The notes under the pieces: model-generated | Told to the model about the DNA's origin: nothing | Seen by the model: the letters and a program-made list of their open reading frames with translations, nothing else | The model's database searches: none | Made by a program: the position numbers and the translations under genes | Source of the DNA: Rhodobacteraceae bacterium (ex Bugula neritina AB1) | GTDB lineage: Bacteria > Pseudomonadota > Alphaproteobacteria > Rhodobacterales > Rhodobacteraceae | Direction: 5' to 3' | Length of the DNA: 35,220 bases | Assembly (NCBI GenBank): GCA_001730095.1 | Contig: MDLF01000077.1 | Coordinates: 1 to 35,220, forward strand | In this document: in pieces, positions 23,826-32,694 of the stretch | Layout of the letters: the number at the start of each line of letters is the position of its first letter | How positions within the stretch are numbered: position 1 is the stretch's first letter

Positions 23826-25166
23826 ATGAGCAAATCTGACACCTTGAACTCCGCTCCAATCACCGAGGCCATCACTTCGTTTGCGACGGGTTCTCTGGAT
23901 GAGGGCCGATCTGAGCCCGCACTACGCATGACACGCATATCACTGTTCGACTGGCTGGCTGTTTCGATCGCCGGGCAGGACGAGCCGGTCAGCCGGATCG
24001 TCAGGGACTATGTCTCGGCCGAAGGCGGTGTCACTGAAGCTACGGTTGTCGGAACGGCGCAGAAGCTACCGGCGCGGGCAGCCGCAATGGCCAATGGAAC
24101 GATCAGTCACGCACTTGACTATGACGATACCCATTTCGCCTATCTTGGGCATCCCAGCGTCGCCGTCTTTCCCGCGAGTTTTGCTTTGGCGCAAAAGACC
24201 GGAGCGAGCGGCAAGATGTTTCTGGAAGCATCGCTTGTCGGTATGGAAGCGGCAACGCGCATCGGCACTTGGCTTGGGCGTCATCACCATTTTGTTGGAT
24301 TTCATTCCACCGCAACCGCAGGTGCCTTCGGCGCGGCACTGGCCTCATCTCGATTGCTTGGACTGGACGTGCGGGGCGCAGAAAACGCCCTCGGGTTGGT
24401 CGCAACGCGCGCCTCGGGTTTGCGGGCACAATTCGGGACAATGGGCAAACCGTTTCATGCCGGTATGGCCGCGTCCAATGGTGTCGAGGCCGCGCTTCTC
24501 GCCCACGCAGGCTTTGTGTCCCGTCCCGACGCATTGGAGGCCGACCAGGGTTTCGCGATCACCCACGCGGCAGAAATGCGGGATCCAGGTGAGATATTGG
24601 ACGGTCTTGGCAAGTCCTGGATGTTCGAAGGGGTGCTGCATAAGTTCCATGCTTGTTGTCACGGTGCGCACGCGTCGCTTGAGGCCTTGATTGAAGCGCG
24701 TGACAGACTGAGCATAGTACCGGACGAGGTTGCAAGTGTCTCGCTTTCAGTGCCACCGCGGTATCTGAAGGTCTGCAACATCCTTGAACCCCAAACGGGG
24801 CTTGAAGCGAAGTTCAGCTACCGTCTGTGCTCAGCGATGGTTCTCGCGGGTCGGGACACTGCCGCCTTGACGACCTATTCTGACGCCGCCTGCCGCGCCC
24901 CAGATCTCGTTGCCCTGCGCGACCGCGTGGTGGTGAAAGGCGTTGACGGATTGGCGGAAACGCAGGCAACGGCCCGGATCACGACCAATGATGGCCGAAG
25001 CGTTGAAATCACCCACGACATTGATCGCATGGGAGGGCTCGCGTTGCGCGAGCAGAAGATCAAGGCCAAAGCTCAGGCTTTGCTGGGCGAAGACTCCGCA
25101 TCCGATCTTTGGAATGCCGTGAAGACTGCGGAGCCTGCCTCCCTTGATGAATGGTTGCGGGGCTAA
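23826..25166 (+). CDS. MmgE/PrpD family protein (first of two)
   Basis: The 446-residue protein belongs to the MmgE/PrpD family, which covers 2-methylcitrate dehydratase, cis-aconitate decarboxylase and iminodisuccinate epimerase. It has the family's HALDYDDTHFAYLGHPSVAVFP segment and a central GTWLGRHHHFVGFHSTATAGAFGAAL stretch, here cited as His-rich at about residues 150-175. The ATG at 23826 is preferred over a GTG at 23802 because family proteins begin close to this point; AGGA is 13 bases upstream. It catalyses a reaction on a di- or tricarboxylate. It is the first gene of a plus-strand group with a second MmgE/PrpD gene and a CoA-transferase. Confidence 0.85.
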   Translation: MSKSDTLNSAPITEAITSFATGSLDEGRSEPALRMTRISLFDWLAVSIAGQDEPVSRIVRDYVSAEGGVTEATVVGTAQKLPARAAAMANGTISHALDYDDTHFAYLGHPSVAVFPASFALAQKTGASGKMFLEASLVGMEAATRIGTWLGRHHHFVGFHSTATAGAFGAALASSRLLGLDVRGAENALGLVATRASGLRAQFGTMGKPFHAGMAASNGVEAALLAHAGFVSRPDALEADQGFAITHAAEMRDPGEILDGLGKSWMFEGVLHKFHACCHGAHASLEALIEARDRLSIVPDEVASVSLSVPPRYLKVCNILEPQTGLEAKFSYRLCSAMVLAGRDTAALTTYSDAACRAPDLVALRDRVVVKGVDGLAETQATARITTNDGRSVEITHDIDRMGGLALREQKIKAKAQALLGEDSASDLWNAVKTAEPASLDEWLRG

Positions 25167-25315
25167 AACGACCCAGACACCTGCACCAAGCAAGCCGCAT
25201 CATAAAAAGCTGATATAGCACCTATCCATGCATTTTAGTTTTTCAATGCCAACACAGATGCGAGTTCTGGTTCGAACAGACACCCTACCAAGATATGCGC
25301 GAACCGGAGAAATTC

Positions 25316-26698
25316 ATGGTACAATCAACAGACAAAGTGGACCTGACTCGTCAGCTCGCAGAGTTCGTTGCTCGCACGAGCTTCGATGACTTGCCGACCG
25401 AGGTCGTCGAACAGTCGAAACTCTTCATCCTTGATACCCTCGGCTGTGCCTTGGGAGGGCGTATTCAAGCCAAGGAAGAAGTTTCGTGGGTGACCGGATT
25501 CGCCGCGGCTCAGAAAGCGGGTGGATATTCCACCGTCTTTGGCGAGGCGGGTAAAACCAGCGCTGTTACAGCCGCACTGACCAATGGCGCCATGGCACAT
25601 ACGATTGACTTCGACGACACGCATATGCCGTCGATTTCCCACCTCGGATCGTCTCTGGTCGCCACGACCTTTGCCCTGGGCGAGGAACTGCAATCGAGCG
25701 GCAAGGAGATCATTGAGGCCTTTGTCTTGGGCTTCGATGTGGCCGGGCGCATCGGGCGTTGCACTATGCCGACCCACTACAAGTTCTGGCATCCGACCGC
25801 GACCTTCGGGGGCATCGGCGCAGCCGCCGCCGCAGCGAAGCTGCTGAAGTTGGATGCTGTTGGCATCGAAATGACCATGGGACTTGCGGCTGATGCAGCT
25901 GGCGGGCTTCGCTACGGCGTCGAGAATGGTGATTTCTCAAAAAGTTTGCATCCTGCCATGGCAGCGATGAAAGCCGTGCTGTTTGCCCAACTGGTCAAAG
26001 GCGGGGCGACCGGTCCGCTTGGAATCCTTGAATATCCGTCTGGCTTCTTCAACGCTTTCTCGGAAGAGCCAAACCCCGAACCTCTTCTCGACAGGTTGGG
26101 AGAATATTACGAGGTCAGTATCGGCGGTCTGAAATCGCTTCCGACAATCCAATGCAGCCATACGGCAGTGACAAAAACGCTCGACCTGGTCGCCGCGAAC
26201 GGCTTGCAAACGGAAGACATCGCTGAGGTCAGCATCGTGCAGTCCGAGACCATGCCAGGACAAGGCATGAACTATGCGCCAAAGAGCCCCCTTGCAGCGC
26301 GTCTCAGCACGCCTTTCGCCGTATCTCTGGGCCTCAAGGACGGGGCAGTCACGCTCGAACGCTTCTCGGACGAAACTCTTGCCGACCCGGATATTAGCGA
26401 TCTGATGCCCCGCATCAAGATCGAGGCCAGCATGGAACTGGCAGAGAAATACCCCAATACTGTTGCCGCCCTAGTGGATGTCAAAACCCGCGATGGTCGG
26501 GTCTTCTCAGGGGAACAGATTTACGCCAAGGGCGACCCGAACAACCGAATGACACCGGAGGAAATTGCGGCAAAGTTCCGCACGCTGGCGACCGGGGCGC
26601 TTGGCATTGAGCGAACCGACCGGGTGTCCGCCGACATCCTCGCTCTGGAGGCCGCTGAAGACCTTCGCGAGGTCACCAAGAGCCTTGGCGCGGCCTGA
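25316..26698 (+). CDS. MmgE/PrpD family protein (second of two)
   Basis: This 460-residue protein is another MmgE/PrpD member. It shows AHTIDFDDTHMPSISHLGSSL, GRIGRCTMPTHYKFWHPTATFGGIGAAAAAAKLL (conserved His in the middle) and SLHPAMAAMKAVLFAQL. The ATG at 25316 has GGAG about 7 bases upstream; an ATG at 25295 would put that motif inside the protein. Its similarity to the first copy is limited to the motifs, so it is an old paralogue and may act on a different stereoisomer or at another step. A 149-base gap separates the two genes, and the CoA-transferase follows 21 bases later. Confidence 0.86.
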   Translation: MVQSTDKVDLTRQLAEFVARTSFDDLPTEVVEQSKLFILDTLGCALGGRIQAKEEVSWVTGFAAAQKAGGYSTVFGEAGKTSAVTAALTNGAMAHTIDFDDTHMPSISHLGSSLVATTFALGEELQSSGKEIIEAFVLGFDVAGRIGRCTMPTHYKFWHPTATFGGIGAAAAAAKLLKLDAVGIEMTMGLAADAAGGLRYGVENGDFSKSLHPAMAAMKAVLFAQLVKGGATGPLGILEYPSGFFNAFSEEPNPEPLLDRLGEYYEVSIGGLKSLPTIQCSHTAVTKTLDLVAANGLQTEDIAEVSIVQSETMPGQGMNYAPKSPLAARLSTPFAVSLGLKDGAVTLERFSDETLADPDISDLMPRIKIEASMELAEKYPNTVAALVDVKTRDGRVFSGEQIYAKGDPNNRMTPEEIAAKFRTLATGALGIERTDRVSADILALEAAEDLREVTKSLGAA

Positions 26699-26719
26699 CG
26701 TCGACCCGGAGAGAGTAGC

Positions 26720-27853
26720 ATGGCAAACCCGTTTTCCGACCTGCTGGTGGTGTCCGTCGAACAGGCGTTGGCGGCACCTCTTTGCACATCGCGCCTCATC
26801 GATATGGGCGCGCGGGTGATCAAGATCGAACGCGCCGGAGGCGATTTCGCACGGGGCTATGATGCCGCAGTCCACGGCGACAGTTCGTATTTCGTCTGGA
26901 CCAACCACGGGAAAGAGTCGGTGGTTCTGGACCTGAAATCCGAAGGGGACGCCGACCTGATGCACCGCCTTCTGGCGAAGGCCGATGTCTTTGTCCAGAA
27001 TCTCGCGCCGGGCGCGATGGCCCGCGCGGGGTTCGGATCGGAGGAAATGCGCAAGAAAAACCCACGGCTCATCACCTGCGACATCTCCGGTTATGGCGAC
27101 GACGGTCCAGCCAGCGCGCTCAAGGCCTATGACTTCCTTGTTCAAGCCGAAAGCGGGTTGGTGGATGTGTCGGGTGCGCCGGATGGCCTGGGCCGCATCG
27201 GCGTTTCGATCTGCGACATTGGCGCAGGGATGACAGCGCACGCGGCGATCATCGAGGCGCTCCTCTATCGCGAACGCACCGGCGAAGGCTATGGCGTCAG
27301 CGTATCGCTCTTCGGCGTAGCGTCGGAATGGATGAACGTGCCGCTGATGCAGTACGAATACGGCGGCAAGGCCCCCAGGCGGGTTGGCCTGATGCACCCC
27401 ACGATCCAACCCTATGCCGCCTTCAAGGTGAATGACGGGTCCCAGGTCATCATCGCCATCCAGAACGAGCGCGAATGGGCACGGTTTTGCGACAAGGTAC
27501 TGGAACAACCGGGCCTGGCCAGCGACGAAAGGTTCAACAGCAACAATGCGCGGGTTGAAAACGTCGAGGCGCTGCATGACATCATCGGCAGCGTCGCGCG
27601 CTCCCTCTCACGGGACGCATTCACCAGAAGTCTCGCCGACGCAGATATCGCCTATGGCTCGGTCAATTCCCTGGCGGCGCTTGCCGATCATGCAGGCCTG
27701 AAGCGTGTCCGCGTTGCGACCACCATGGGCACAGAAGTTACCATGGCAGCTCCGCCGATTCTTCGATCCATCGACGCAAATGACAGTCTGCCCCCACCTC
27801 CGACTCTTGGGCAGCATACCACTAGCGTCTTTGACGAGTTCGGAGGCTCGTAG
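26720..27853 (+). CDS. CaiB/BaiF family CoA-transferase (class III)
   Basis: The 377-residue protein is a class III CoA-transferase, moving CoA between carboxylic acids through an aspartyl thioester. The family pattern is seen in VVSVEQALAAPLCTSRLIDMGARVIKIER (CoA-binding first segment), in KESVVLDLKSEGDADLMHRLLAKADVFVQNLAPG, and in GYGDDGPASALKAYDFLVQAESGL with the likely catalytic Asp in KAYDFLVQ. GGAGAGAG precedes the ATG by about 7 bases. It would activate the cluster's acid as a CoA ester, which the hydratase and lyase could then act on. Mesaconyl-CoA and itaconate transferases belong to the same class, but specificity is not readable here. Confidence 0.9.
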   Translation: MANPFSDLLVVSVEQALAAPLCTSRLIDMGARVIKIERAGGDFARGYDAAVHGDSSYFVWTNHGKESVVLDLKSEGDADLMHRLLAKADVFVQNLAPGAMARAGFGSEEMRKKNPRLITCDISGYGDDGPASALKAYDFLVQAESGLVDVSGAPDGLGRIGVSICDIGAGMTAHAAIIEALLYRERTGEGYGVSVSLFGVASEWMNVPLMQYEYGGKAPRRVGLMHPTIQPYAAFKVNDGSQVIIAIQNEREWARFCDKVLEQPGLASDERFNSNNARVENVEALHDIIGSVARSLSRDAFTRSLADADIAYGSVNSLAALADHAGLKRVRVATTMGTEVTMAAPPILRSIDANDSLPPPPTLGQHTTSVFDEFGGS

Positions 27854-28253
27854 GCTCCGACGATGGCGCAACCTACTGCCGGTCGGCTGCTACCTGAAAT
27901 CGAGAAGACCTCGAGCAGTTTGTTCTGTGACACTTGCAGACGCTTGGTTCCAGAGCAATGCCCTCCATGAGCGAAATCGCACCCATTCGCGCATTGTGCA
28001 GCACTTGTGGGTTTGGGCCGTCAGCAACGGCGCTCTTCGGGCGGACCCAGGCTAAATGCTGCACGACCGCATGACAGCTCAGGGCCCAGACCTACTGATG
28101 CTGCACAGAGCGCTAATGATTACAAAGCGTGTGAAGCAGACGTTGTCGCAAGTCATGACGCAAGAAGCAGTCGTTTCTGCTGGTTTGTCGATGCCGCGTT
28201 GGGGTACGGATCATGGTAGTTCGCAAAAACTGGCACGCAGAAAGAAAGGCCAG
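27854..28253. other. 400-base gene-free stretch
   Basis: I see no supported gene here. A short open frame (28056-28313) has no ribosome binding site and runs into the tail of the next gene on the other strand. The CoA-transferase has no obvious terminator hairpin. The stretch borders the fused gene at 28254, so it may be scar DNA left by the same deletion. Confidence 0.5.
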
Positions 28254-29252
28254 TCACTTCCATTCCTTGGTTTCCCGAGCGAATTCTTCGAGGTAGTCGC
28301 CCAATGCGTTTGAAGCGGAAATGGCCGCCGTCGTGTCTCCGTTTGCGACATCAAGTAGCAACCGAGCGTGCAGCTCGGCCGCAATGTTGAAGTCTTCTTT
28401 TTTCATGTGAAAAATCCAGAAACGGCGCGACAAACCCTGGACAACACGCATCGTTTTCTTTGAAAATTCATTGTGACAAGCTTCGACAACCAGGTCATGG
28501 GCCGTTCTAACAGCCGAAAAGGCCTGGGGACGCGACGCAGGCGGAGCCTTACTGGCTTCCAACAACTCTTCACCAAAGTTCCTCATGATCTTCCGGTCCT
28601 TTAAGGTGTCGCGAGTTGCGGTCTTGTAATCGTGGCACAAGAACAGGCGCGTTGTGTCGGGCAACGCCAGGATGCGCTGGATCGAGTTGTAGAGATCGGT
28701 GGCCGACCCGCCCGGAAAATCGGCGCGCGCGGTGCCGAAATCCGGCATGAACAGCGTGTCGCCGATGAAAGCGGCATCGCCGATAACATAGGTCACGCAG
28801 GCCGGCGTGTGGCCGGGAGTGTGCATGACCACAGCGTCGAGGTTTCCGATGGCAAAACAGTCGCCATCGGCAAACAGGCGGTCGAACTGGCTGCCGTCCA
28901 TCTCGAATTCAGTGCCTGCGTTGAATATCTTGCCAAAGACCTCCTGCACCGACGAGATATTGGCGCCGATCGCGATCTTACCACCCAGTTGTTGTGCCAG
29001 ATACGGTGCTGCCGACAGGTGATCCGCGTGGACATGGGTTTCAATGATCCATTTCAGCGCCCAATCGTTGGCCCGGTTAGTCGCGATCAGGTTGTCAGCG
29101 TGCCGGGTTTGCGTGCAACCCGACGCGTGGTCGAAATCTAGAATGGAATCGATCACCGCACAGGCATTGGATGATGGATCCTAGACGATGTAGCAGGCCG
29201 CGTTGGTGGCTTCGTCAAAAAAGCTGTGTACCTCAGGTATTGTTTGTCGCAC
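28254..29252 (-). pseudogene. metallo-beta-lactamase-fold gene fused to GntR/FCD regulator tail, with amber codon
   Basis: The gene starts with a GTG at 29252, four bases after the frmA stop, and encodes IPEVHSFFDEATNAACYIV, then a TAG at about 29178-29180, then DPSSNACAVIDSILDFD. This is the start of persulfide-dioxygenase/ETHE1-like proteins; TAG is one base change from Trp TGG. The frame then stays open for 300 codons with the metal motif THVHADH, HTPGHT, GDTLFMPDFG and LCHDYK. After TATRDT (near 28604) the homology changes: the last 115 or so residues are an FCD effector domain of a GntR regulator (VRTAHDLVVEACHNEF, ELHARLLLDVANGDTTAAI). The roughly 70 to 100 C-terminal residues of the enzyme and the DNA-binding part of the regulator are gone. 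It is probably inactive, though a start at 29156 could give a 300-residue chimera. Confidence 0.8.
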
Positions 29253-29255
29253 GGG

Positions 29256-30368
29256 TTAGAACTCAACGACTGCGCGAATGGACTTTCCTTCGTGCATCAG
29301 GTCAAAGCCATGGTTGATCTGGTCCAGCGACAGCTTGTGTGTGATCATCGGGTCGATCTCGATTTTACCGTCCATGTACCAATCAACGATCTTTGGAACG
29401 TCTGTCCGGCCAGACGCGCCACCAAATGCAGTGCCACGCCAGACCCGGCCGGTGACAAGCTGGAAGGGACGTGTCGAAATTTCAGCACCCGCGGGCGCGA
29501 CACCAATGATGATGCTCTCGCCCCAGCCCTTGTGGGCAGACTCAAGCGCGGTGCGCATGACGTTCACGTTCCCCGTGGCATCGAAGGTATAATCCGCCCC
29601 GCCGCCCGTCAGTTCGACCAGATGAGCAACAAGATCGCCGTCCACGTCCGAGGGATTCACGAAATCGGTCATTCCGAACTGTTTGCCCATTTCGGCCTTG
29701 CTGCCGTTGAGGTCGACGCCAACGATCTGATCGGCACCCGCCAACCGCAGCCCTTGAATCACGTTTAGGCCGATACCGCCCAGCCCGAACACAATTGCAC
29801 GCGCCCCGATCTCGACCTTGGCCGTATTGATTACCGCGCCAATACCTGTGGTGACACCGCAGCCGATATAGCAGATCTTGTCGAACGGCGCGTCCTTGCG
29901 GACCTTGGCCAGCGCAATCTCGGGCACCACAGTATGGTTGGCGAAGGTCGAACACCCCATGTAGTGGTGGATCGGCGTGCCATCCAGCATCGAAAACCGT
30001 GTCGAGCCATCAGGCAACAGGCCCGCGCCTTGCGTCGCGCGGATCGACTGGCAGAGGTTGGTCTTGGGGTTCAGGCAGTATTCGCATTCTCTGCATTCCG
30101 GCGTGTAAAGCGGGATCACATGATCGCCGACCTCCAGCGAAGTTACGCCTTCGCCAACTTCAACGACGACGCCTGCGCCCTCATGACCCAGGATCGCGGG
30201 GAAGATCCCCTCGGGGTCATCGCCTGACCGGGTGAATTCATCCGTATGGCAAAGTCCGGTGGCCTTGATCTCGACCAACACCTCTCCGGCGCGGGGGCCT
30301 TCAAGGTTAACTTCCATCACTTCCAACGGCTGTCCGGCTGCAACGGCCACGGCGGCTTTGGTGCGCAT
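29256..30368 (-). CDS. frmA: S-(hydroxymethyl)glutathione dehydrogenase (class III alcohol dehydrogenase)
   Basis: The 370-residue enzyme is a class III zinc alcohol dehydrogenase. Catalytic zinc ligands fit Cys40 (GLCHTD), His62-Glu63 (LGHEGAG) and the GCGVTTG cysteine; the structural zinc has Cys92, Cys95, Cys98 and Cys106 ([16 protein letters not shown]). The NAD motif is GLGGIG. The segment [13 protein letters not shown] is typical of the glutathione-dependent class. It oxidises S-hydroxymethylglutathione, the spontaneous adduct of formaldehyde, to S-formylglutathione with NAD+. GGGAGGGG precedes the ATG. It is divergent from the IclR gene and leads the operon with the broken metallo-beta-lactamase gene. 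It would remove the formaldehyde made by MtoX. Confidence 0.93.
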   Translation of the reverse strand: MRTKAAVAVAAGQPLEVMEVNLEGPRAGEVLVEIKATGLCHTDEFTRSGDDPEGIFPAILGHEGAGVVVEVGEGVTSLEVGDHVIPLYTPECRECEYCLNPKTNLCQSIRATQGAGLLPDGSTRFSMLDGTPIHHYMGCSTFANHTVVPEIALAKVRKDAPFDKICYIGCGVTTGIGAVINTAKVEIGARAIVFGLGGIGLNVIQGLRLAGADQIVGVDLNGSKAEMGKQFGMTDFVNPSDVDGDLVAHLVELTGGGADYTFDATGNVNVMRTALESAHKGWGESIIIGVAPAGAEISTRPFQLVTGRVWRGTAFGGASGRTDVPKIVDWYMDGKIEIDPMITHKLSLDQINHGFDLMHEGKSIRAVVEF

Positions 30369-30420
30369 TTGTCCCCTCCCAAATTTCGACTTGCTTCGAA
30401 TCGTAACATTCTCATAATTC

Positions 30421-30433
30421 GAGACACGGTCTC
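30421..30433. promoter_or_regulatory. short palindrome in the frmA-iclR intergenic region
   Basis: GAGAC, ACG, GTCTC form a 5-base inverted repeat in the 88-base divergent region. It is a candidate site for the IclR protein to control both frmA and itself, but it is short. Confidence 0.35.
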
Positions 30434-30456
30434 ACAATAGGTGGTTTTCCGTCAAT

Positions 30457-31215
30457 ATGCATCTCGAACGTCTCGTCAGTCTTCTAGAGGTCATCGCGGT
30501 CGCAGGGCGGCCTCTGTCCGCGGCAGAGTTGCAAAGGGCCACCGGACTGCCCAAGCCCAGTTGCTATCGCCTTATCCAAACGCTGATCGATCAAAAACTG
30601 GTGGATCAGCCGGGTGCAGACGGGAGGGTCGTGATTGGCGAACGGCTGATCCGCATCGCGCTTCTGGGCAAGTCGGATGCCGATGTGCGGCGCTGCGCGG
30701 CCCCGATTCTGAAAACGGCGGCGACCACTTTTAACGAAACGGTGTTTCTAGCCCGCTTCCGCGACAGCAAGGTCGAGATCATCCATGTTGAAACCCCCGA
30801 CGATCCGGCCCGCGCTTTCATCCACCCCGGGCTGGGCGAACGCCCCATGCACGCCTGTTCCTGCTCCAAGGCCATCGCGGCCTTCACCGAGCCCGAATTC
30901 CAGAACGCGATCCTGTCCGGCACCTTGCAGCAATACACCGAGCACACAAAAACCACCGAGGCCGCGCTGCGCGCGGAATTCACCAAGATAGTCGAACAGG
31001 GTTTTGCCGATTGCGATCAGGAAATCGACCTCGGGATAGCCAGCGTCGCGGCTCCGATTTCGATTGGTAACATCGGAGCAACCTTCAGCGTCGGCGCGGT
31101 CGGCCCGATCCGCCGTTTCGGGACCGACTACCGCCGCGAAATCGGCGGAAGACTCAAGGACATATCCGAAAAGATCAGCGGGGCCATTCAACTGTGCAAC
31201 GTTGCGGAGGTGTGA
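30457..31215 (+). CDS. IclR-family transcriptional regulator
   Basis: This 252-residue protein has an N-terminal winged helix (PLSAAELQRATGLPKPSCYRLIQTLIDQKLV in outline, residues 19-49) and the IclR effector domain from about residue 75, with the family's HPGLGERPMHACSCSKAIAAF and FADCDQEIDLGIASVAAPI segments. It is divergent from frmA and 78 bases upstream of mtoX on the same strand, so it is well placed to control both arms of the C1/sulfur module. A small CCCCG-AAA-CGGGG hairpin (31254-31266) lies between it and mtoX. The signal it binds is unknown; a sulfur or one-carbon intermediate is a guess. Confidence 0.9.
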   Translation: MHLERLVSLLEVIAVAGRPLSAAELQRATGLPKPSCYRLIQTLIDQKLVDQPGADGRVVIGERLIRIALLGKSDADVRRCAAPILKTAATTFNETVFLARFRDSKVEIIHVETPDDPARAFIHPGLGERPMHACSCSKAIAAFTEPEFQNAILSGTLQQYTEHTKTTEAALRAEFTKIVEQGFADCDQEIDLGIASVAAPISIGNIGATFSVGAVGPIRRFGTDYRREIGGRLKDISEKISGAIQLCNVAEV

Positions 31216-31293
31216 ACCGGCTTCGCTTTTTGTTCGCAAGAACCAAAAACAGACCCCGAAACGGGGCGCATTTCATCATCAAGGGAGAAAAAA

Positions 31294-32694
31294 ATGAACC
31301 TAAGACCAGACCCAACATTTCACGCCTCGCCCAAGCTGGCGATGGAAGCACCAGTTGAAAACTACGCCTTTACCGTGATGCTGAGCCCCGATGGATCGCA
31401 ATCGGACGGCATCGCCGTTGTCGATCTTAAGCCAGGCTCAGACACCTACGGCCAGATCGTCCATCAGGTGATCGTGCCCAATAAGGGCGACGAATTTCAC
31501 CATTTTGGCTGGAATGCCTGTTCATCCTCTCTGTCGCCCCTGTCCGGGCACGCGTTTTTGGAACGGCGCTATCTGATCGTACCGGGCATCCGGTCGTCGC
31601 GCATCTATGTCATCGACGTGAAAGAACCGCTGAAAGCCAAAATCCACAAAACCATCGAGCCCGAAGAAGTGTTCGCCAAAACCGGCTATTCCCGCCCACA
31701 CACCATTCATTGCGGCCCCGAGGGCATCTATGTCTCGTGCCTTGGCGGTGGTGGCGAAGATGGCACCGATGGCCCTCCGGGTATCTTCATTATGGATTGC
31801 GAAACCTTCGATATCATCGGCCAATACGAAATGGATCGCGGCAAGCAGGACAAGCACTATGATTTCTGGTGGAACCTGCCGCAGGACTACATGGTCAGCT
31901 CCGAATGGGGCCTGCCGCCGCAGTTTGAGGGCGGCGTCGTGCCTGAGGATCTGCTCAGCAACAAATATGGCCACTCGATCCATTTCTGGGATTTGCGCGC
32001 GCGCAAGAATATCCAGACAATGGATTTCGGCGACAATTATCAGATGGCGCTGGAAATCCGTCCGGCCCACGACCCGACAAAATCCTATGGTTTCTGCGGC
32101 GTGGTGGTCGATACCACCAACCTGCAAGGCGCGATTTTCACGTGGTGGCGGGATGACGACGGCAAATGGCAGTCTAAGAAGACCATCACCATCGATCCGC
32201 GCCCCGAAAAGCCCGAGAACCTGCCGCCACTGCTGCAGGGGTTCGAGGCCGTGCCGCCGCTGGTCACCGATATCGACCTGAGCCTCGACGACAAATACCT
32301 CTATGTCGCCTGCTGGGGGTTGGGTGAGATGCATCAATATGATGTCTCGGACCCGATGAACCCTGTACTGGCTGGCAAGGTGGAACTGGGCGGCATTGCA
32401 CGCGGCACCAAGCACCCCAATGGCAAAGATTTTGCATATGGCCCGCAAATGGTCGAGATCAGCCGCGACGGCAAGCGTGTCTACTGGACGAACTCGCTCT
32501 ACTCGACATGGGATGATCAGTTCTATCCCGATGACGAAGGCGGGCAGATGGTAATGGCCGATGTCGGCGAAAATGGCGGGTTAACGCTAAACAAGGACTT
32601 CTATGTCGAGTTTCCAAATGGCCTGCGCAGCCACCAGATCCGGCTGGAAGGGGGCGATTGTTCGACCGATAGCTTCTGCTACCCGTCCGTCTAA
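31294..32694 (+). CDS. mtoX: SBP56-family methanethiol oxidase
   Basis: The 466-residue protein is an SBP56/selenium-binding-protein homologue. Recognisable segments are DEFHHFGWNACSSSLS, RSSRIYVIDVKEP, YSRPHTIHCGPEGIYVSCLGGG, YDFWWNLPQDYMVSSEWGLPP and GHSIHFWDLRARK. Bacterial members are copper-dependent methanethiol oxidases, turning methanethiol, oxygen and water into formaldehyde, hydrogen sulfide and hydrogen peroxide. The many conserved His residues (HHFGW, PHTIH, GHSIHFWD) fit a metal site in a beta-propeller. AGGGAGA sits about 8 bases before the ATG. I see no signal peptide, whereas at least one characterised bacterial enzyme is reported as periplasmic. The next gene starts directly after its stop. 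FrmA on the other side would dispose of the formaldehyde. Confidence 0.9.
   Translation: MNLRPDPTFHASPKLAMEAPVENYAFTVMLSPDGSQSDGIAVVDLKPGSDTYGQIVHQVIVPNKGDEFHHFGWNACSSSLSPLSGHAFLERRYLIVPGIRSSRIYVIDVKEPLKAKIHKTIEPEEVFAKTGYSRPHTIHCGPEGIYVSCLGGGGEDGTDGPPGIFIMDCETFDIIGQYEMDRGKQDKHYDFWWNLPQDYMVSSEWGLPPQFEGGVVPEDLLSNKYGHSIHFWDLRARKNIQTMDFGDNYQMALEIRPAHDPTKSYGFCGVVVDTTNLQGAIFTWWRDDDGKWQSKKTITIDPRPEKPENLPPLLQGFEAVPPLVTDIDLSLDDKYLYVACWGLGEMHQYDVSDPMNPVLAGKVELGGIARGTKHPNGKDFAYGPQMVEISRDGKRVYWTNSLYSTWDDQFYPDDEGGQMVMADVGENGGLTLNKDFYVEFPNGLRSHQIRLEGGDCSTDSFCYPSV

Noticed and set aside
28056-28313. An 85-codon plus-strand open frame in the gap before the fused gene
   Set aside because: No ribosome binding site, no homology I recognise, and its end overlaps the FCD-encoding tail on the other strand.
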